DNA from: Planotetraspora thailandica
GTDB lineage: Bacteria > Actinomycetota > Actinomycetes > Streptosporangiales > Streptosporangiaceae
Assembly (NCBI RefSeq): GCF_016863335.1
Contig: NZ_BOOR01000081.1
Span: 1-46,590, forward strand
Direction: 5' to 3'
DNA length: 46,590 nucleotides
Shown: positions 9,259 through 17,691 of the stretch, piece after piece
How the letters are laid out: every line of letters starts with the position of its first letter
Numbering within the stretch: the first letter of the stretch is position 1
Made by a program: the position numbers and the translations under genes
Notes under the pieces: generated by a model
What the model was told of the DNA's origin: nothing
The model's input: the letters and a program-made list of their open reading frames with translations, nothing else
The model's database searches: none

Positions 9259-9602
9259 CGCGGACCCCCCTTATCGCGGACCCCCTTCCGGAACAGAATC
9301 ACGCTACCAATCTGGGGCGAACCCACTGCCTGGCCCTGCCTGCGGCTTGACATGCACTCCCCCGGCCCCGGGGCTCCGGCGATCTCACCGAACGTGGGAG
9401 CGTGACGGATGTCAGCCGCGGTGATGCCGTAGATGTGCTGAGGGCCCAGATCACGTTCAGGATCAACCAGGGTGGTCCACTCGCCCGCGGGATCGAGATG
9501 GACGATCCCCACCTCGACGACTCGGTCATGCCAAAAGGGCCGGAGGCCGGTCGTTTCCACGTCGATGACTGCGTAACCGAGTGCGTCGCTTGTCCTGAGC
9601 AT
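9234..9602 (-). pseudogene. Truncated DEDDh 3'-5' exonuclease (DnaQ/epsilon-like)
   Basis: The frame starts well: AGGAGGAAAG ribosome site, ATG at 9602, then YAVIDVETTGLRP, the ExoI motif with the catalytic Asp and Glu. Similarity continues through LVDPERDLGPQHIYGIT and DIRHAPTFGEIAG (about residue 76), then the sequence changes to unrelated residues and stops at 122 aa. The ExoII and ExoIII motifs (HNAxFD and the HxxxxD end) are missing, so the product cannot be an active nuclease. The break is at about 9375. It looks like the stump of a full-length gene left by a deletion that brought the SnoaL-like gene next to it. Confidence 0.75.
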
Positions 9603-10141
9603 GGACTTTCCTCCTGCTGTCTCCGAGGAAAAGACCCCAGGCCGAACGGGGAGAAGCGGCGCAACCAGGCATAGTGCAATCGGCTCGTTATTCGGCGGCG
9701 TAGCGATTGATGGAACGCCCCTAGCGATTCCGGGACCGCCGTCAACCACCCGGACGGCCCACCGGAACACAACAGAACCAGGGCTCCGGCCAGTGTCCTC
9801 CCTGGGTCCCCGGGCGGCCCGTCCCAGGAGAGTTGATTTCGAATACCCGAGCCCTCCGCCGTGACGGCCGCCCTGCTCATCGCGTATCCGCTGATCGGCG
9901 CGCGCAGTTGACCGTCGCCGACCGCGCTCGTCCTGAGACGGACCCGAACATATGAGGAGTACCGAGTTGATGAAACATCCGCCCATTAGCGCGGCTCTTG
10001 CCGAGCGGCATGTCCCCCAGACCACCAAGGCGTACGGCGCCGGAGGGTGCGAAGGCACGGCGAGTCGTGGGCGAGACCGGAAGGCCTCCCAGACCCCTCC
10101 GTCCACCGCGGCAGGGCGCCGCGGCTGCTGGAAACACGACT
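9603..10141. other. 539-bp region without a recognisable gene
   Basis: It contains two direct copies of TAGCGATT at 9701-9708 and 9722-9729, 21 bp apart (two helical turns), probably in the control region of the exonuclease stump or of the genes to the right. A frame beginning MKHPPISAALAERH at 9970 has GAGGAG upstream but resembles nothing and runs into the molybdoenzyme start; I regard it as non-coding or a remnant. Confidence 0.4.
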
Positions 10142-10834
10142 GTGAGTGAGCCGGAGAGCGGCCCGCCGATCGCGCGCCGGGTGATGCTCTCGATGTTGGG
10201 CCTGGGCGCCGCCGGTATCGTCGCCGCGCCTTTCGTACAGAACGGCTGGGAGCGGGTCCTCGGGGCCGTCTCCCAGCACGACCCCACCGGGCTCAGCGGA
10301 CTGCTGCCCAACCCGGGCGGCTTTCGCTACTACAGCGTGGCGGCCTCGGTGCCCAGGAAGACCGCGGCCGACTACCGGCTGGAGATCGGCGGTCTGGTCG
10401 AGCGGCCCGGGACGTACACGCTGGGCGAGCTGCGCGCGCTGCCCCAGACCCGAATCGTCGGCGAGGCGAGGTGCACCGACGGCTGGCGGGTGCCGGACGT
10501 CCCCTTCGCCGGGGTGCTGCTCTCGGACCTGCTCGACGCGGCCGGGGTGCGCGCCGGGGGCAGGGCGGTCCGCTTCACCTGCTTCGACGGTGTCTACACC
10601 GAGAGCCTCACACTCGAGCAGGCCCGCCGGGCCGACGTGCTGATCGCCCTGGACATGCTGGACGAGCCGCTCACCCACGAGCACGGCGGTCCCGTACGGC
10701 TCTACGTGGCCCCGATGTACTTCTACAAGTCCGCCAAATGGCTGTCCGGCATCTCCGTCACCGACAAGGTCATCCCGGGTTATTGGGAGGAGTACGGCTA
10801 TGACGTCGACGGCTGGCTCGACCAGGAGGCCTGA
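10142..10834 (+). CDS. Molybdopterin-dependent oxidoreductase, sulfite-oxidase fold (MsrP/YedY-like)
   Basis: 230 aa from GTG 10142. A longer reading begins with TTG at 9998 and adds an Arg/Pro-rich stretch that looks non-coding. The N-terminus (IARRVMLSMLGLGAAGIVAAP) is a twin-arginine-like signal or anchor, so the enzyme acts at the outer face of the membrane. The catalytic core shows EARCTDGW with the Cys expected to bind molybdenum, FTCFDGVYTESL, and LDEPLTHEHGGPVRLYVAP, all standard for this fold. It overlaps by 35 bases with a cytochrome b gene, giving a compact YedYZ-like pair: molybdenum enzyme plus haem membrane electron donor. Methionine-sulfoxide or related S/N-oxide reduction is possible; the substrate is not readable. 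Confidence 0.85.
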   Translation: MSEPESGPPIARRVMLSMLGLGAAGIVAAPFVQNGWERVLGAVSQHDPTGLSGLLPNPGGFRYYSVAASVPRKTAADYRLEIGGLVERPGTYTLGELRALPQTRIVGEARCTDGWRVPDVPFAGVLLSDLLDAAGVRAGGRAVRFTCFDGVYTESLTLEQARRADVLIALDMLDEPLTHEHGGPVRLYVAPMYFYKSAKWLSGISVTDKVIPGYWEEYGYDVDGWLDQEA

Positions 10835-11450
10835 GCCGTTGCGCCGGCGGTTCAGCCGTGGCGAGCGCCTGGTCCACCGCTCCGCTGCCGCTCTCATGCT
10901 GCTGTGCGCGGGGACGGCGGCCTGCTTGTACTTCTCGCCGCTGGCTCAACTCGTCGGCCGTCGTCATCTGGTGGTCGTCGTCCACGAGTGGTCGGGGCTC
11001 CTGCTGCCCGCGCCGGTCCTCCTCGGTCTCGCCTCGCGCGCGTTCCGCGCCGACCTGCGCAGGCTCAACCGGCTGGCGCCGTACGACGGGCAGTGGCTGC
11101 GCGCGGTACGCAAGGGCGCGCCGGGACCGCGCCCGGCCGGCAAGTTCAACGCCGGGCAGAAGATCTACGCAGGCTGGATCGCCGGAGCAGTACCGCTCAT
11201 GACGTTCACCGGTTTGCTGATGTGGTTCACCGGGGCTCTGCCGGCGATCTCCCGCGCGAGCGCGATCTTCGTGCACGACGTGACGGCGCTGGCCATCGCC
11301 GTCGTTGTCTTCGGGCACATGCGACTGGCGTACCGAGACCCCGAGGCGAGGCGCGGGATGCGCACGGGCTCGGTGACGACCGCGTGGGCCAGAAAGAATC
11401 ATTCCCGATGGGCCGAAGAGCCAGGTCAACGACGAACCGACTCGTCATAG
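10800..11450 (+). CDS. Membrane cytochrome b (b561/formate-dehydrogenase-gamma-like)
   Basis: 216 aa. The ATG at 10800 lies inside the molybdoenzyme gene and is preceded by GGGAGGAG. There are four hydrophobic segments, with His residues placed for two b-type haems: RLVHRSAA in helix 1, VVHEWSG in helix 2, FVHDVTA in helix 3 and FGHMRLAY in helix 4. A positively charged loop (RAFRADLRRLNRLAP) follows helix 2. It most likely feeds electrons from the quinol pool to the overlapping molybdoenzyme. The C-terminal ~25 residues are polar and unconserved in appearance. Confidence 0.8.
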   Translation: MTSTAGSTRRPEPLRRRFSRGERLVHRSAAALMLLCAGTAACLYFSPLAQLVGRRHLVVVVHEWSGLLLPAPVLLGLASRAFRADLRRLNRLAPYDGQWLRAVRKGAPGPRPAGKFNAGQKIYAGWIAGAVPLMTFTGLLMWFTGALPAISRASAIFVHDVTALAIAVVVFGHMRLAYRDPEARRGMRTGSVTTAWARKNHSRWAEEPGQRRTDSS

Positions 11451-11505
11451 TGCGCGCCGCGGTGCAGCCGAGGCGCGGTTTCTTCTCACACGGAAGTTCG
11501 ATGAA

Positions 11506-12409
11506 GTGAACAGGCGTACGTTCTCCAAATTGGTGGTCGGTGGAGCCACCGCGGCGGCTCTCCCCACGGGTTCCCGTACGACATCTACAGCTACGGCGAC
11601 GTGGCGCCCCTACTGGCGGCACGCGGCTACCGTGTGATCGTCCCCTACCTGCGCGGGCACGGCTCGACGCTCTTCCTGTCGAGCCGAACGTTCCGCAACG
11701 CTCAGCAGGCCGCGATCGCCCGCGACATCATCGCGCTGATGGACGCGCTGAGGATCAAAAAGGCGATCATCGGGGGCTTCGACTGGGGGTCTCGGACGGC
11801 CGACATCATCACCGCGCTCTGGCCGGAGCGCTGCACGGCCCTCGTGTCGGTGTCCGGCTACCTGATCACGAATCGGAAGGCGAACCTGGAGCCGCTGATA
11901 CCGAGCGCCGATACGCGTGGTGGTACCAGTACTATTTCGCCACAGAACGAGGCCGGCTCGGCCTCGAACAGCATCGCGAGGAATTCGTCCGGCTCCTCTG
12001 GAAGACCGTCTCGCCGACGTGGGCCTTCGACGACGCCACGTTCGAGCGCACCGCGGCGGCGTTCACCAATCCCGACTGGGTGCCCATCGTCATCCACAAC
12101 TACCGATGGCGACTGAGCCTGGCCCAAGGCGAGTCCCGCTACGAACCCATCGAGAAGCGGCTCGCCGCGGTCCCGAAGATCGCCGTGCCCACGATCACAC
12201 TCGACGCCGAACTCGACCCTTTCACCCCCGCGGGAAACGGCTCTTCGTACCGCGACCACTTCACCGGGGCGTACGAGCATCGGACCCTCCACGGGGTCGG
12301 CCACAACGTCCCGCAGGAGGCTCCGGAGGCGTTCGCCAGGGCGGTCTCGACGTGCACCGCTTCTGAAAGGCCTGCGAAAGCAGCAGCCGCATGGAGAGCC
12401 CTCGATTAA
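11506..12409 (+). pseudogene. Tat-exported alpha/beta hydrolase, broken by a deletion and frameshifts
   Basis: GTG 11506 opens a Tat signal, NRRTFSKLVVGGATAAAL. At about 11562 the reading jumps out of frame straight into HGFPYDIYSYGDVAPLLAARGY (the strand with the oxyanion-hole HG), so the segment that normally links signal peptide and HGF motif is deleted. This frame runs through GGFDWGSRTADI (nucleophile-elbow position, with Asp as in the haloalkane dehalogenase/epoxide hydrolase branch) until about 11905. Reading continues in another frame from YAWWYQYYFATERGRLG to GVGHNVPQEAPEAF. A third shift near 12345 restores the likely true ending DVHRF-stop at about 12364. The protein cannot be made intact. 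It lies downstream of the cytochrome b gene. Confidence 0.85.
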
Positions 12410-12665
12410 CCCTTCCGGCCGGCCGCCTTTACGATGTAGATCAATTACTCCTCGACCTATCCGTCCTGCGCTCCGTTCTCGTTTCGCGCCGGTTTCCCAG
12501 TTGGTGCCAGACAGGCAACCCCACGTCATCGGCAGTGCTGTTCCCCGCCGGCAGAACGGCGGAGTGAGATCCGCTGGTAGCGGACTGCACAATCCAGCGG
12601 GGACATGACGTTCTTGTACTGGGACGCCGTCGCCGAGCGGCCCGGCCGAGGAGGTAGCCGACATC

Positions 12666-13157
12666 GTGACGCTTGAGGAGTTCCTCAGCGCAGAGCTTCC
12701 AGGGCTCAGCCGCTTCGCGGGCGCGCTGACCGGGGATGTGCACCTGGCCGAGGACATCCTGTCCGACGCGCTCCTGGTAGTCGTCCCCCGCTGGCGCAAG
12801 ATCTCCGCAATGGAGCGGCCCGACGCCTACGTACGCCAGGTCGTGATCAACGCCCACCTCTCCGACCGGCGCAAGGCCAAGCGGCGGCGAACCGATCCCA
12901 TCGGGGACCACGAGGTGTTCGACCGGGCGGATCCGGACGCGAGCGACACCGTGGTGACTCGGGACGAAGTCGATCGCCTGCTCGCTCGCCTGACGCCGCA
13001 ACAGCGGGTGGCCGTCGTCCTGCGCTACCTGCTCGACCAGGACGACCAGCAGATCGCCCAGGCGCTCGGCTGCAGCAGCGCCACGGTGCGCTCCCACCTG
13101 TCCCAGGCCCGTGCCGCGCTGCGGCTGTCCGCTGACACCCTGACCGACAGGAGCTGA
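12666..13157 (+). CDS. SigE-family ECF RNA polymerase sigma factor
   Basis: 163 aa, from GTG 12666 with AGGAGG about 12 nt upstream. Region sigma-2 spans about 10-75 (FAGALTGDVHLAEDILSDALLVV, then PDAYVRQVVINAHLSDRRKAKRR). Region sigma-4 spans about 105-155 (LLARLTPQQRVAVVLRYLLD, then helix-turn-helix ALGCSSATVRSHLSQAR). It has the short length and motifs of the actinobacterial SigE family. The next gene begins 6 bases after its stop and encodes a membrane protein that could be its regulator. Target promoters are unknown. Confidence 0.9.
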   Translation: MTLEEFLSAELPGLSRFAGALTGDVHLAEDILSDALLVVVPRWRKISAMERPDAYVRQVVINAHLSDRRKAKRRRTDPIGDHEVFDRADPDASDTVVTRDEVDRLLARLTPQQRVAVVLRYLLDQDDQQIAQALGCSSATVRSHLSQARAALRLSADTLTDRS

Positions 13158-13162
13158 CCTTC

Positions 13163-13939
13163 ATGGACGTCGACGACCTCACCGACGCGCTCACCGCGCA
13201 CACACCCGACCCGCAATCCGTGCTCGTCGCCCTGCAGACCAAACGCGGCAAGCGAGCCCACCGACGCGTACTCGCGGCCGCAGGCGGCGCGGTCGCGGTC
13301 GCCGTGCCCGCGATCCTGCTGTGGACCGCGGGCCTTGGCGCCCCCGCCCCCGACTCGTCCGCCGCACACGGCTCCGCACCCACCACGGCCGGTGCCCCGG
13401 AGGGTGCGAGCGCATGCGCGACGGTGTCCCTACAGAGGCAGTTCGCGGAAGCCCGGGAGGGAGGCGCCTCGGTCATCCTCGCGAAGGGAACCCTGACGGG
13501 CCGCAGGGGTCCGCACGATCCCGAGTTCTATCCCGAGGTGTATGCCGAGATGCGACTCACGGACGTCCGCACACTGAGCGGCCCGGCCATCCCCTCGGGA
13601 AGCCACGCCTGGATATCGAGTGACCACGGCCCTACCGGTCCCATTCCCGGCACGCCCAGTGGGTCGCTCTGGGCCCCCGACGGAAGCCTCTTCGGAATCA
13701 TTTGGCCCCAGTCCGCCACCGGTGAACCAGTAGGCCCGACCATGCGGGTGGCTCCGGTGGTCAAGGGGCAACTCATCCTCAGCACAGCCGGATGCTGGAG
13801 GTGGAGCGCCGAGGGCACGCCCACAACACCGTTCAGCGGGCCCCTGGCCGAAATCCCCGGCAGCGACTCCTACAAACGCGCCGCGGAGTGGGGCTTCCGG
13901 GCCGTCCCACTCAGCGTGGTGGAACTCGCGACCCGCTGA
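13163..13939 (+). CDS. Single-pass membrane protein, putative sigma-factor partner
   Basis: 258 aa, with AGGAGCTG just before the ATG. The cytoplasmic N-terminus has about 38 residues (DDLTDALTAHTPDPQ, then basic KRGKRAHRR), followed by one membrane helix at about 39-58 and an external domain of ~200 residues with Cys in ASACAT and TAGCWRW. The layout (short cytoplasmic part, one helix, outside domain) and co-transcription with an ECF sigma gene suggest an anti-sigma role, but there is no zinc-binding HxxxCxxC motif and the cytoplasmic part is too short for a standard anti-sigma domain. I do not recognise the external domain. Confidence 0.7.
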   Translation: MDVDDLTDALTAHTPDPQSVLVALQTKRGKRAHRRVLAAAGGAVAVAVPAILLWTAGLGAPAPDSSAAHGSAPTTAGAPEGASACATVSLQRQFAEAREGGASVILAKGTLTGRRGPHDPEFYPEVYAEMRLTDVRTLSGPAIPSGSHAWISSDHGPTGPIPGTPSGSLWAPDGSLFGIIWPQSATGEPVGPTMRVAPVVKGQLILSTAGCWRWSAEGTPTTPFSGPLAEIPGSDSYKRAAEWGFRAVPLSVVELATR

Positions 13940-14293
13940 CATCTGCGGTGAGGAGGACGCGTGGTGGCAGCCTTGAACCTCCGCTGGCCGTACACCCCTA
14001 CGACAGCAGTGCCGACGCAATCCTGCCACCGTGCACAGAACCTGCGACCCCTTGACCTCAGGCAACCCAGAGAGGGGCGGGATCAGCCGCGATACCCGCA
14101 GCCACCTGCGGAAACGATCCTCAGCCGTCCACGGGCGTATGCGGCCGTCCACGGCAATGGTCACCCAGATAGTCACCCAGTCCGAGGCGATCTGGAGATG
14201 CACGACGTGGGCCTCGGTCGTGCCTTCTCGCGAGCGCAGTGAGCCGGAACTCCCCTGCCAAGCTTGTCGGCCCCGTCAGCAAGGATGCCGGCC
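13940..14293. other. 354-bp region without a convincing gene
   Basis: Several short open frames exist but none has a ribosome site plus recognisable product. A short direct repeat, GTCACCCAG, occurs twice at about 14159-14179. Nothing else stands out. Confidence 0.4.
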
Positions 14294-14398
14294 ATGACGG
14301 CTGCCATTGCTGACTATCTGTGGTTCGAGCAGCGCTTCCCGGATCTCGCCAAGGCCTACTGCATCACCCTCGTGGGCCCTCGGGCTGTGATTGGTGGG
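14294..14398 (+). pseudogene. Possible N-terminal remnant of a DUF6461-like protein
   Basis: From ATG 14294 the frame reads MTAAIADYLWFEQRFPDLAK followed by AYCITLVGPRAV, which resembles the beginning of the actinobacterial DUF6461 family (start, a WFE.RFP patch, then AYC.TLV). After ~30 residues the similarity ends and the frame runs on into the GNAT gene. This is from memory of the family pattern, so the call is tentative. Confidence 0.3.
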
Positions 14399-14490
14399 CG
14401 CATGACGGCCCCCAACGTCCCAGCCTGCTCTCGCCCGCCACAGGGTTGCGCACGTTCGGCCCGGCGGAGGATGACAACGTGGGCCCGCGA

Positions 14491-14503
14491 TAGCGTCTCG
14501 AGG
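14491..14503 (+). promoter_or_regulatory. -10 box TAGCGT for leaderless GNAT transcript
   Basis: TAGCGT at 14491-14496 is followed by 7 nt and then the ATG at 14504; no Shine-Dalgarno is needed at this spacing. Confidence 0.45.
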
Positions 14504-15292
14504 ATGGAGATACGCCCGGCCGGTGACGGTGACATCGCCGAAATCGCCCGCATCGCGACCGCCAACGGGGACGGCGACGGCGCGAATCCGCGGTATGTCG
14601 CCCATCTCCGCGGCAACGGCGGGTTCCTGGTCGCGGTGACCGGGCGGGAGGTGGCCGGATACTGCGCCATCCGCCGGTTCGCCGGGGCGACGATGTTGTG
14701 CGACCTGTTCGTCGACCCCGTCCGGCACGGCGGCGGCGTGGGCCGCCGACTGCTCGAAGCGGCGTTCCCGGGCTCAGAAGCAAGGTTCACCTTCGCCTCG
14801 CAGGACCCTCGGGCAATGCCCCTGTACCTGCGTCACGGCATGCGGCCGCGATGGCCACTGCTCTATCTCAGCGGCCCGCCCGGCCGAGACGCGGAGCCGT
14901 CCGCGACCAGAGTCGACGTCGTCGACGCGGGCGCCGCAGAGTCGCTGCTCACCGGCGTGGACCGCACGGCCGACTACGCCTACTGGGCCGTCACGCCGGG
15001 GACGACCGGAGTGCTCGTGTACGACGACGGCGCGGTCGCCGCCGCGGGAGTGGCCGGGCCCGACAACCTGATCCACCTGACCACCGCCAGCGGCCACGAC
15101 CCTGCCGCCGCCCTGCGGAGCGCCCTCACCGTCTTCGACGCCCCGACGGTACGGGTCTGCCTGCCCGGCCCTCATCCGGCGGTCGAGGACCTCCTGCGAG
15201 CCCGCTGGCGGATCGACACCTACGACCACCACATGTCGAGCGTCGCCGACATCATCGGCTCCGACCGGGTCCTGTCACCGTCGCTCGCCTGA
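14504..15292 (+). CDS. GNAT-family N-acetyltransferase
   Basis: 262 aa, from ATG 14504 just after a TANNNT box. The N-terminal GNAT domain (about 1-125) starts MEIRPAGDGDIAEIARIA and contains VAVTGREVAGYCAIRRF, LCDLFVDPVRHGGGVGRRLLE (acetyl-CoA pyrophosphate loop) and ASQDPRAMPLYLRHGM. The C-terminal ~130 residues look like a second, degenerate GNAT-like half (VLVYDDGAVAAAGVAGP, then LLRARWRIDTYDHHMSS) without a clear CoA loop. Such two-lobed acetyltransferases are common in actinomycetes. The acceptor substrate is not predictable. The frame stays open far upstream, but that extension belongs to a different remnant. Confidence 0.85.
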   Translation: MEIRPAGDGDIAEIARIATANGDGDGANPRYVAHLRGNGGFLVAVTGREVAGYCAIRRFAGATMLCDLFVDPVRHGGGVGRRLLEAAFPGSEARFTFASQDPRAMPLYLRHGMRPRWPLLYLSGPPGRDAEPSATRVDVVDAGAAESLLTGVDRTADYAYWAVTPGTTGVLVYDDGAVAAAGVAGPDNLIHLTTASGHDPAAALRSALTVFDAPTVRVCLPGPHPAVEDLLRARWRIDTYDHHMSSVADIIGSDRVLSPSLA

Positions 15293-16227
15293 CATCGTCC
15301 GGCCGCCGGGTGGCCGGGGAGCGCTCATCCGACCAGGAGAGGCGATGCGGCGCAGCCTTTCGCGGGCGACCGCATGCAGCTTCATCGAGACCAGTGCGGT
15401 CGATGTTTCTAGACGCGGGGCATCGCGGTAGCAAGCTGCCCGGGATGTAGTCCGATCTTGCGCCGGGTCGTGCCGCCCGTGACCACCAGCTTGGCTCGGA
15501 GCTGTGGAGCGTTCACCAACACCGACTTCGCCACCGTCTAACCGCTGGTAGGCCCGAACGCGGACCGGCGACGCCGGAATCTCCTATATCGCCACTCCGA
15601 TCGGCGGTGACCTCGCCGACATCGTGCTTTACCTCAACGCCATCGTCTTCGGCGCCTTCAACGCGACCCGCGCGTTCGCGCCGCCTCGGCTGCCAAGGGC
15701 AGCGGCGCGAGGTACGGCCCAGCCGCCGGTGATCGGGGACAGGCAGCGGACCAGCACTCGGCGGGACAGCTCGTTCACCGCTCGCTCGCCGTGTTTGTCC
15801 TGTGCAGTGGGCTGGTTGAAGCGTTGAGAACTCCAACTCATCCCAGCGCAGAGGGCACCTCGGTCACACTCTTCACGTCAAATCGATCCAGGCTGGGCAT
15901 CATGTGACACCAGATTCGTGAGCTGCCGAATGAAAGGGATGTTTCTGGCCTGAATTGGGTGATTTCCCATGCATGGGGAAATGCCTGCATGCTTGTTGGG
16001 AACTCTTTCTCTGGCTACCGCACGGTCGATTGCCGCAACCTCGCTGATTAGATGGCCACGACGCCGGTCGGCGTGGGCTTTCCGGGCTTCATGACGCCGG
16101 GAAGCGACTTCGCTGTGAGAGTGGCCAATGTTGGCAGGGTCAAAACTTTGCCCAATTCCGGGACGTTATGGCGATATTTCAGAGTTCTGTTTACGAAGGG
16201 TGACTATTTCGTGTCGGGGGAGGTCGG
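15293..16227. other. 935-bp stretch without a supported gene, with decayed coding traces
   Basis: Around 15570-15690 the plus strand reads SYIATPIGGDLADIVLYLN then AIVFGAFNATRAF, which looks like once-coding sequence but has no start and no family I recognise. A near-perfect palindrome lies at 15962-15982 (ATTTCCC and GGGAAAT arms around ATGCATG). The last ~80 bases before the kinase are AT-richer and likely hold its promoter. Confidence 0.4.
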
Positions 16228-17634
16228 ATGCCGAACGGGTCCCGAACGTCGTTTCGGGCTCGTCGGACCGCGGCGACAGGCGTCGTCGCGGCCTTGGTTT
16301 GCGTCGGCGTCAGCGTGCTCTTTCTCCTGTTCGCGGGCAACCAGGAGGCCGACGGCGTCCAGTCTCGGATCACCGGGGCCTGGGACCGTGTGGTGCCCTT
16401 GATCCGGCAGGGGCCGCTCCCGTCGGTCCTGCCGTACGGCAGGGTCGCGGCCATACAGGTCGTCGACGAACACGGGCAGGCCGTCGCGTCGACCCCGCAA
16501 CTCGTCGGCAAGCCCCCGATGGCGACCTTTCATTCGACCACCACCGACGTGCGCGCCACCCGGGTGCTGTGCCCTCCGGTGGGCCTGAACGGCTGCCTGA
16601 CCGTCGTCTCGTACAAGGTCTATCAGCCGAGTGGGTTCTGGCTGCTCTACATAGCGGTGCCGGTGGTCCCCTGGTACGGAAGCGCCACGATGCTGTTGGT
16701 GGCGATCGGCGTGTCCGTGGTGGTGATCACGATGATGAGCGCCTGGGTGTTCCGTGATCTCACGAAGGCCATGGCTCCGGTGAACGCCATCCGGGTGGAA
16801 CTGGCGGAGATCACGGCCACCGGTCTCGACCGCCGGGTTCCCGTCTCCAGCAGGTACATGGAGATCAAGTCTCTGGCCGAAACGGTGAACGACACCCTCG
16901 ACCGCCTCGAAAGCGCCTATGAGCGGTTACGGCGTTTCACCTCGGACGCCTCCCACGACCTGCGCAGCCCGATCACCGGCATGCGGGCGCAGATGGAGGA
17001 GGCGCTCATGCACCCGGACGACGTCGACTGGCCGGCGGTGGCTGGGGAGGTGCTCGTCCAGGTGGAGCGGCTTCAGGCGATCGTGACCGACCTGCTGACC
17101 CTCGCCCGCCTGGACGCGCGTGCTCCGCTCAACCGCCAGCCGACCGATCTGGGCCAGTTGGTCGAGGCCGAACTCGACCGCCGGGCCTACCGCAAGGAGA
17201 TCGTCAGAGACTTGCAGGGGGACGTCGTCATCAACTGCGACCGGCTGCGGATCGCCCGGGTGCTGGTGAACCTGCTCGACAACGCCGAACGTCACGCGAA
17301 CTCCCGGATCACCGTCGTCGTGCGAGCCGACGGGCCGATGGCCGTCCTGGAGGTCGTCGACGACGGCGCGGGAATCGCCCCCGAGCACCGCGAGATCGTC
17401 TTCGACCGCTTCACCCGGCTGGAGGCCTCACGCGACCGGGACGCGGGCGGAACGGGGCTGGGGCTGGCGATCGCACGGGAGATCGCCGAGGCGCACGGGG
17501 GCACCTTGACCATCAAGGACAGCGAACGAGGAGCGCGTTTCGTCCTGAGACTGCCGATAGGCCCCGCCGCCCCCGGCCCTGACGGCCCTTCCGAGCTGCG
17601 AGGCGGTTCGTCCCCCGCCCGCCCGCAGGCATAG
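16228..17634 (+). CDS. Two-component sensor histidine kinase (orphan)
   Basis: 468 aa, with GGGGGAGG just upstream of the ATG. Membrane helix 1 is at about 17-35 and a second hydrophobic region at about 135-172, enclosing an outside domain of about 100 residues. A HAMP domain follows at about 172-225. The phospho-acceptor is H243 in SDASHDLRSPITGM. The HATPase part shows the N box NLLDNAERHA, G1 DDGAGIA, F box FDRFTRLE and G2 [19 protein letters not shown]. The C-terminal ~35 residues are Gly/Pro-rich. No response-regulator gene is adjacent on either side, so it is an orphan here. Its C-terminal ATPase region is clearly paralogous to the two kinase fragments at the window edges. Confidence 0.92.
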   Translation: MPNGSRTSFRARRTAATGVVAALVCVGVSVLFLLFAGNQEADGVQSRITGAWDRVVPLIRQGPLPSVLPYGRVAAIQVVDEHGQAVASTPQLVGKPPMATFHSTTTDVRATRVLCPPVGLNGCLTVVSYKVYQPSGFWLLYIAVPVVPWYGSATMLLVAIGVSVVVITMMSAWVFRDLTKAMAPVNAIRVELAEITATGLDRRVPVSSRYMEIKSLAETVNDTLDRLESAYERLRRFTSDASHDLRSPITGMRAQMEEALMHPDDVDWPAVAGEVLVQVERLQAIVTDLLTLARLDARAPLNRQPTDLGQLVEAELDRRAYRKEIVRDLQGDVVINCDRLRIARVLVNLLDNAERHANSRITVVVRADGPMAVLEVVDDGAGIAPEHREIVFDRFTRLEASRDRDAGGTGLGLAIAREIAEAHGGTLTIKDSERGARFVLRLPIGPAAPGPDGPSELRGGSSPARPQA

Positions 17635-17691
17635 GGCGCTCCGAGTATGGCGTCCCAGAGCGAGCCGATCACGTCCGAGCAGCTGACTGAA

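Noticed and set aside
9970-10149. A 59-codon frame (MKHPPISAALAERH...) upstream of the molybdoenzyme gene
   Set aside because: It has a possible ribosome site, but the product is low-complexity, matches nothing, and overlaps the better-supported GTG start of the next gene.
15629-15841. A 70-codon minus-strand frame in the gene-free region
   Set aside because: No ribosome site, no recognisable family and competing frames of similar length on the other strand.
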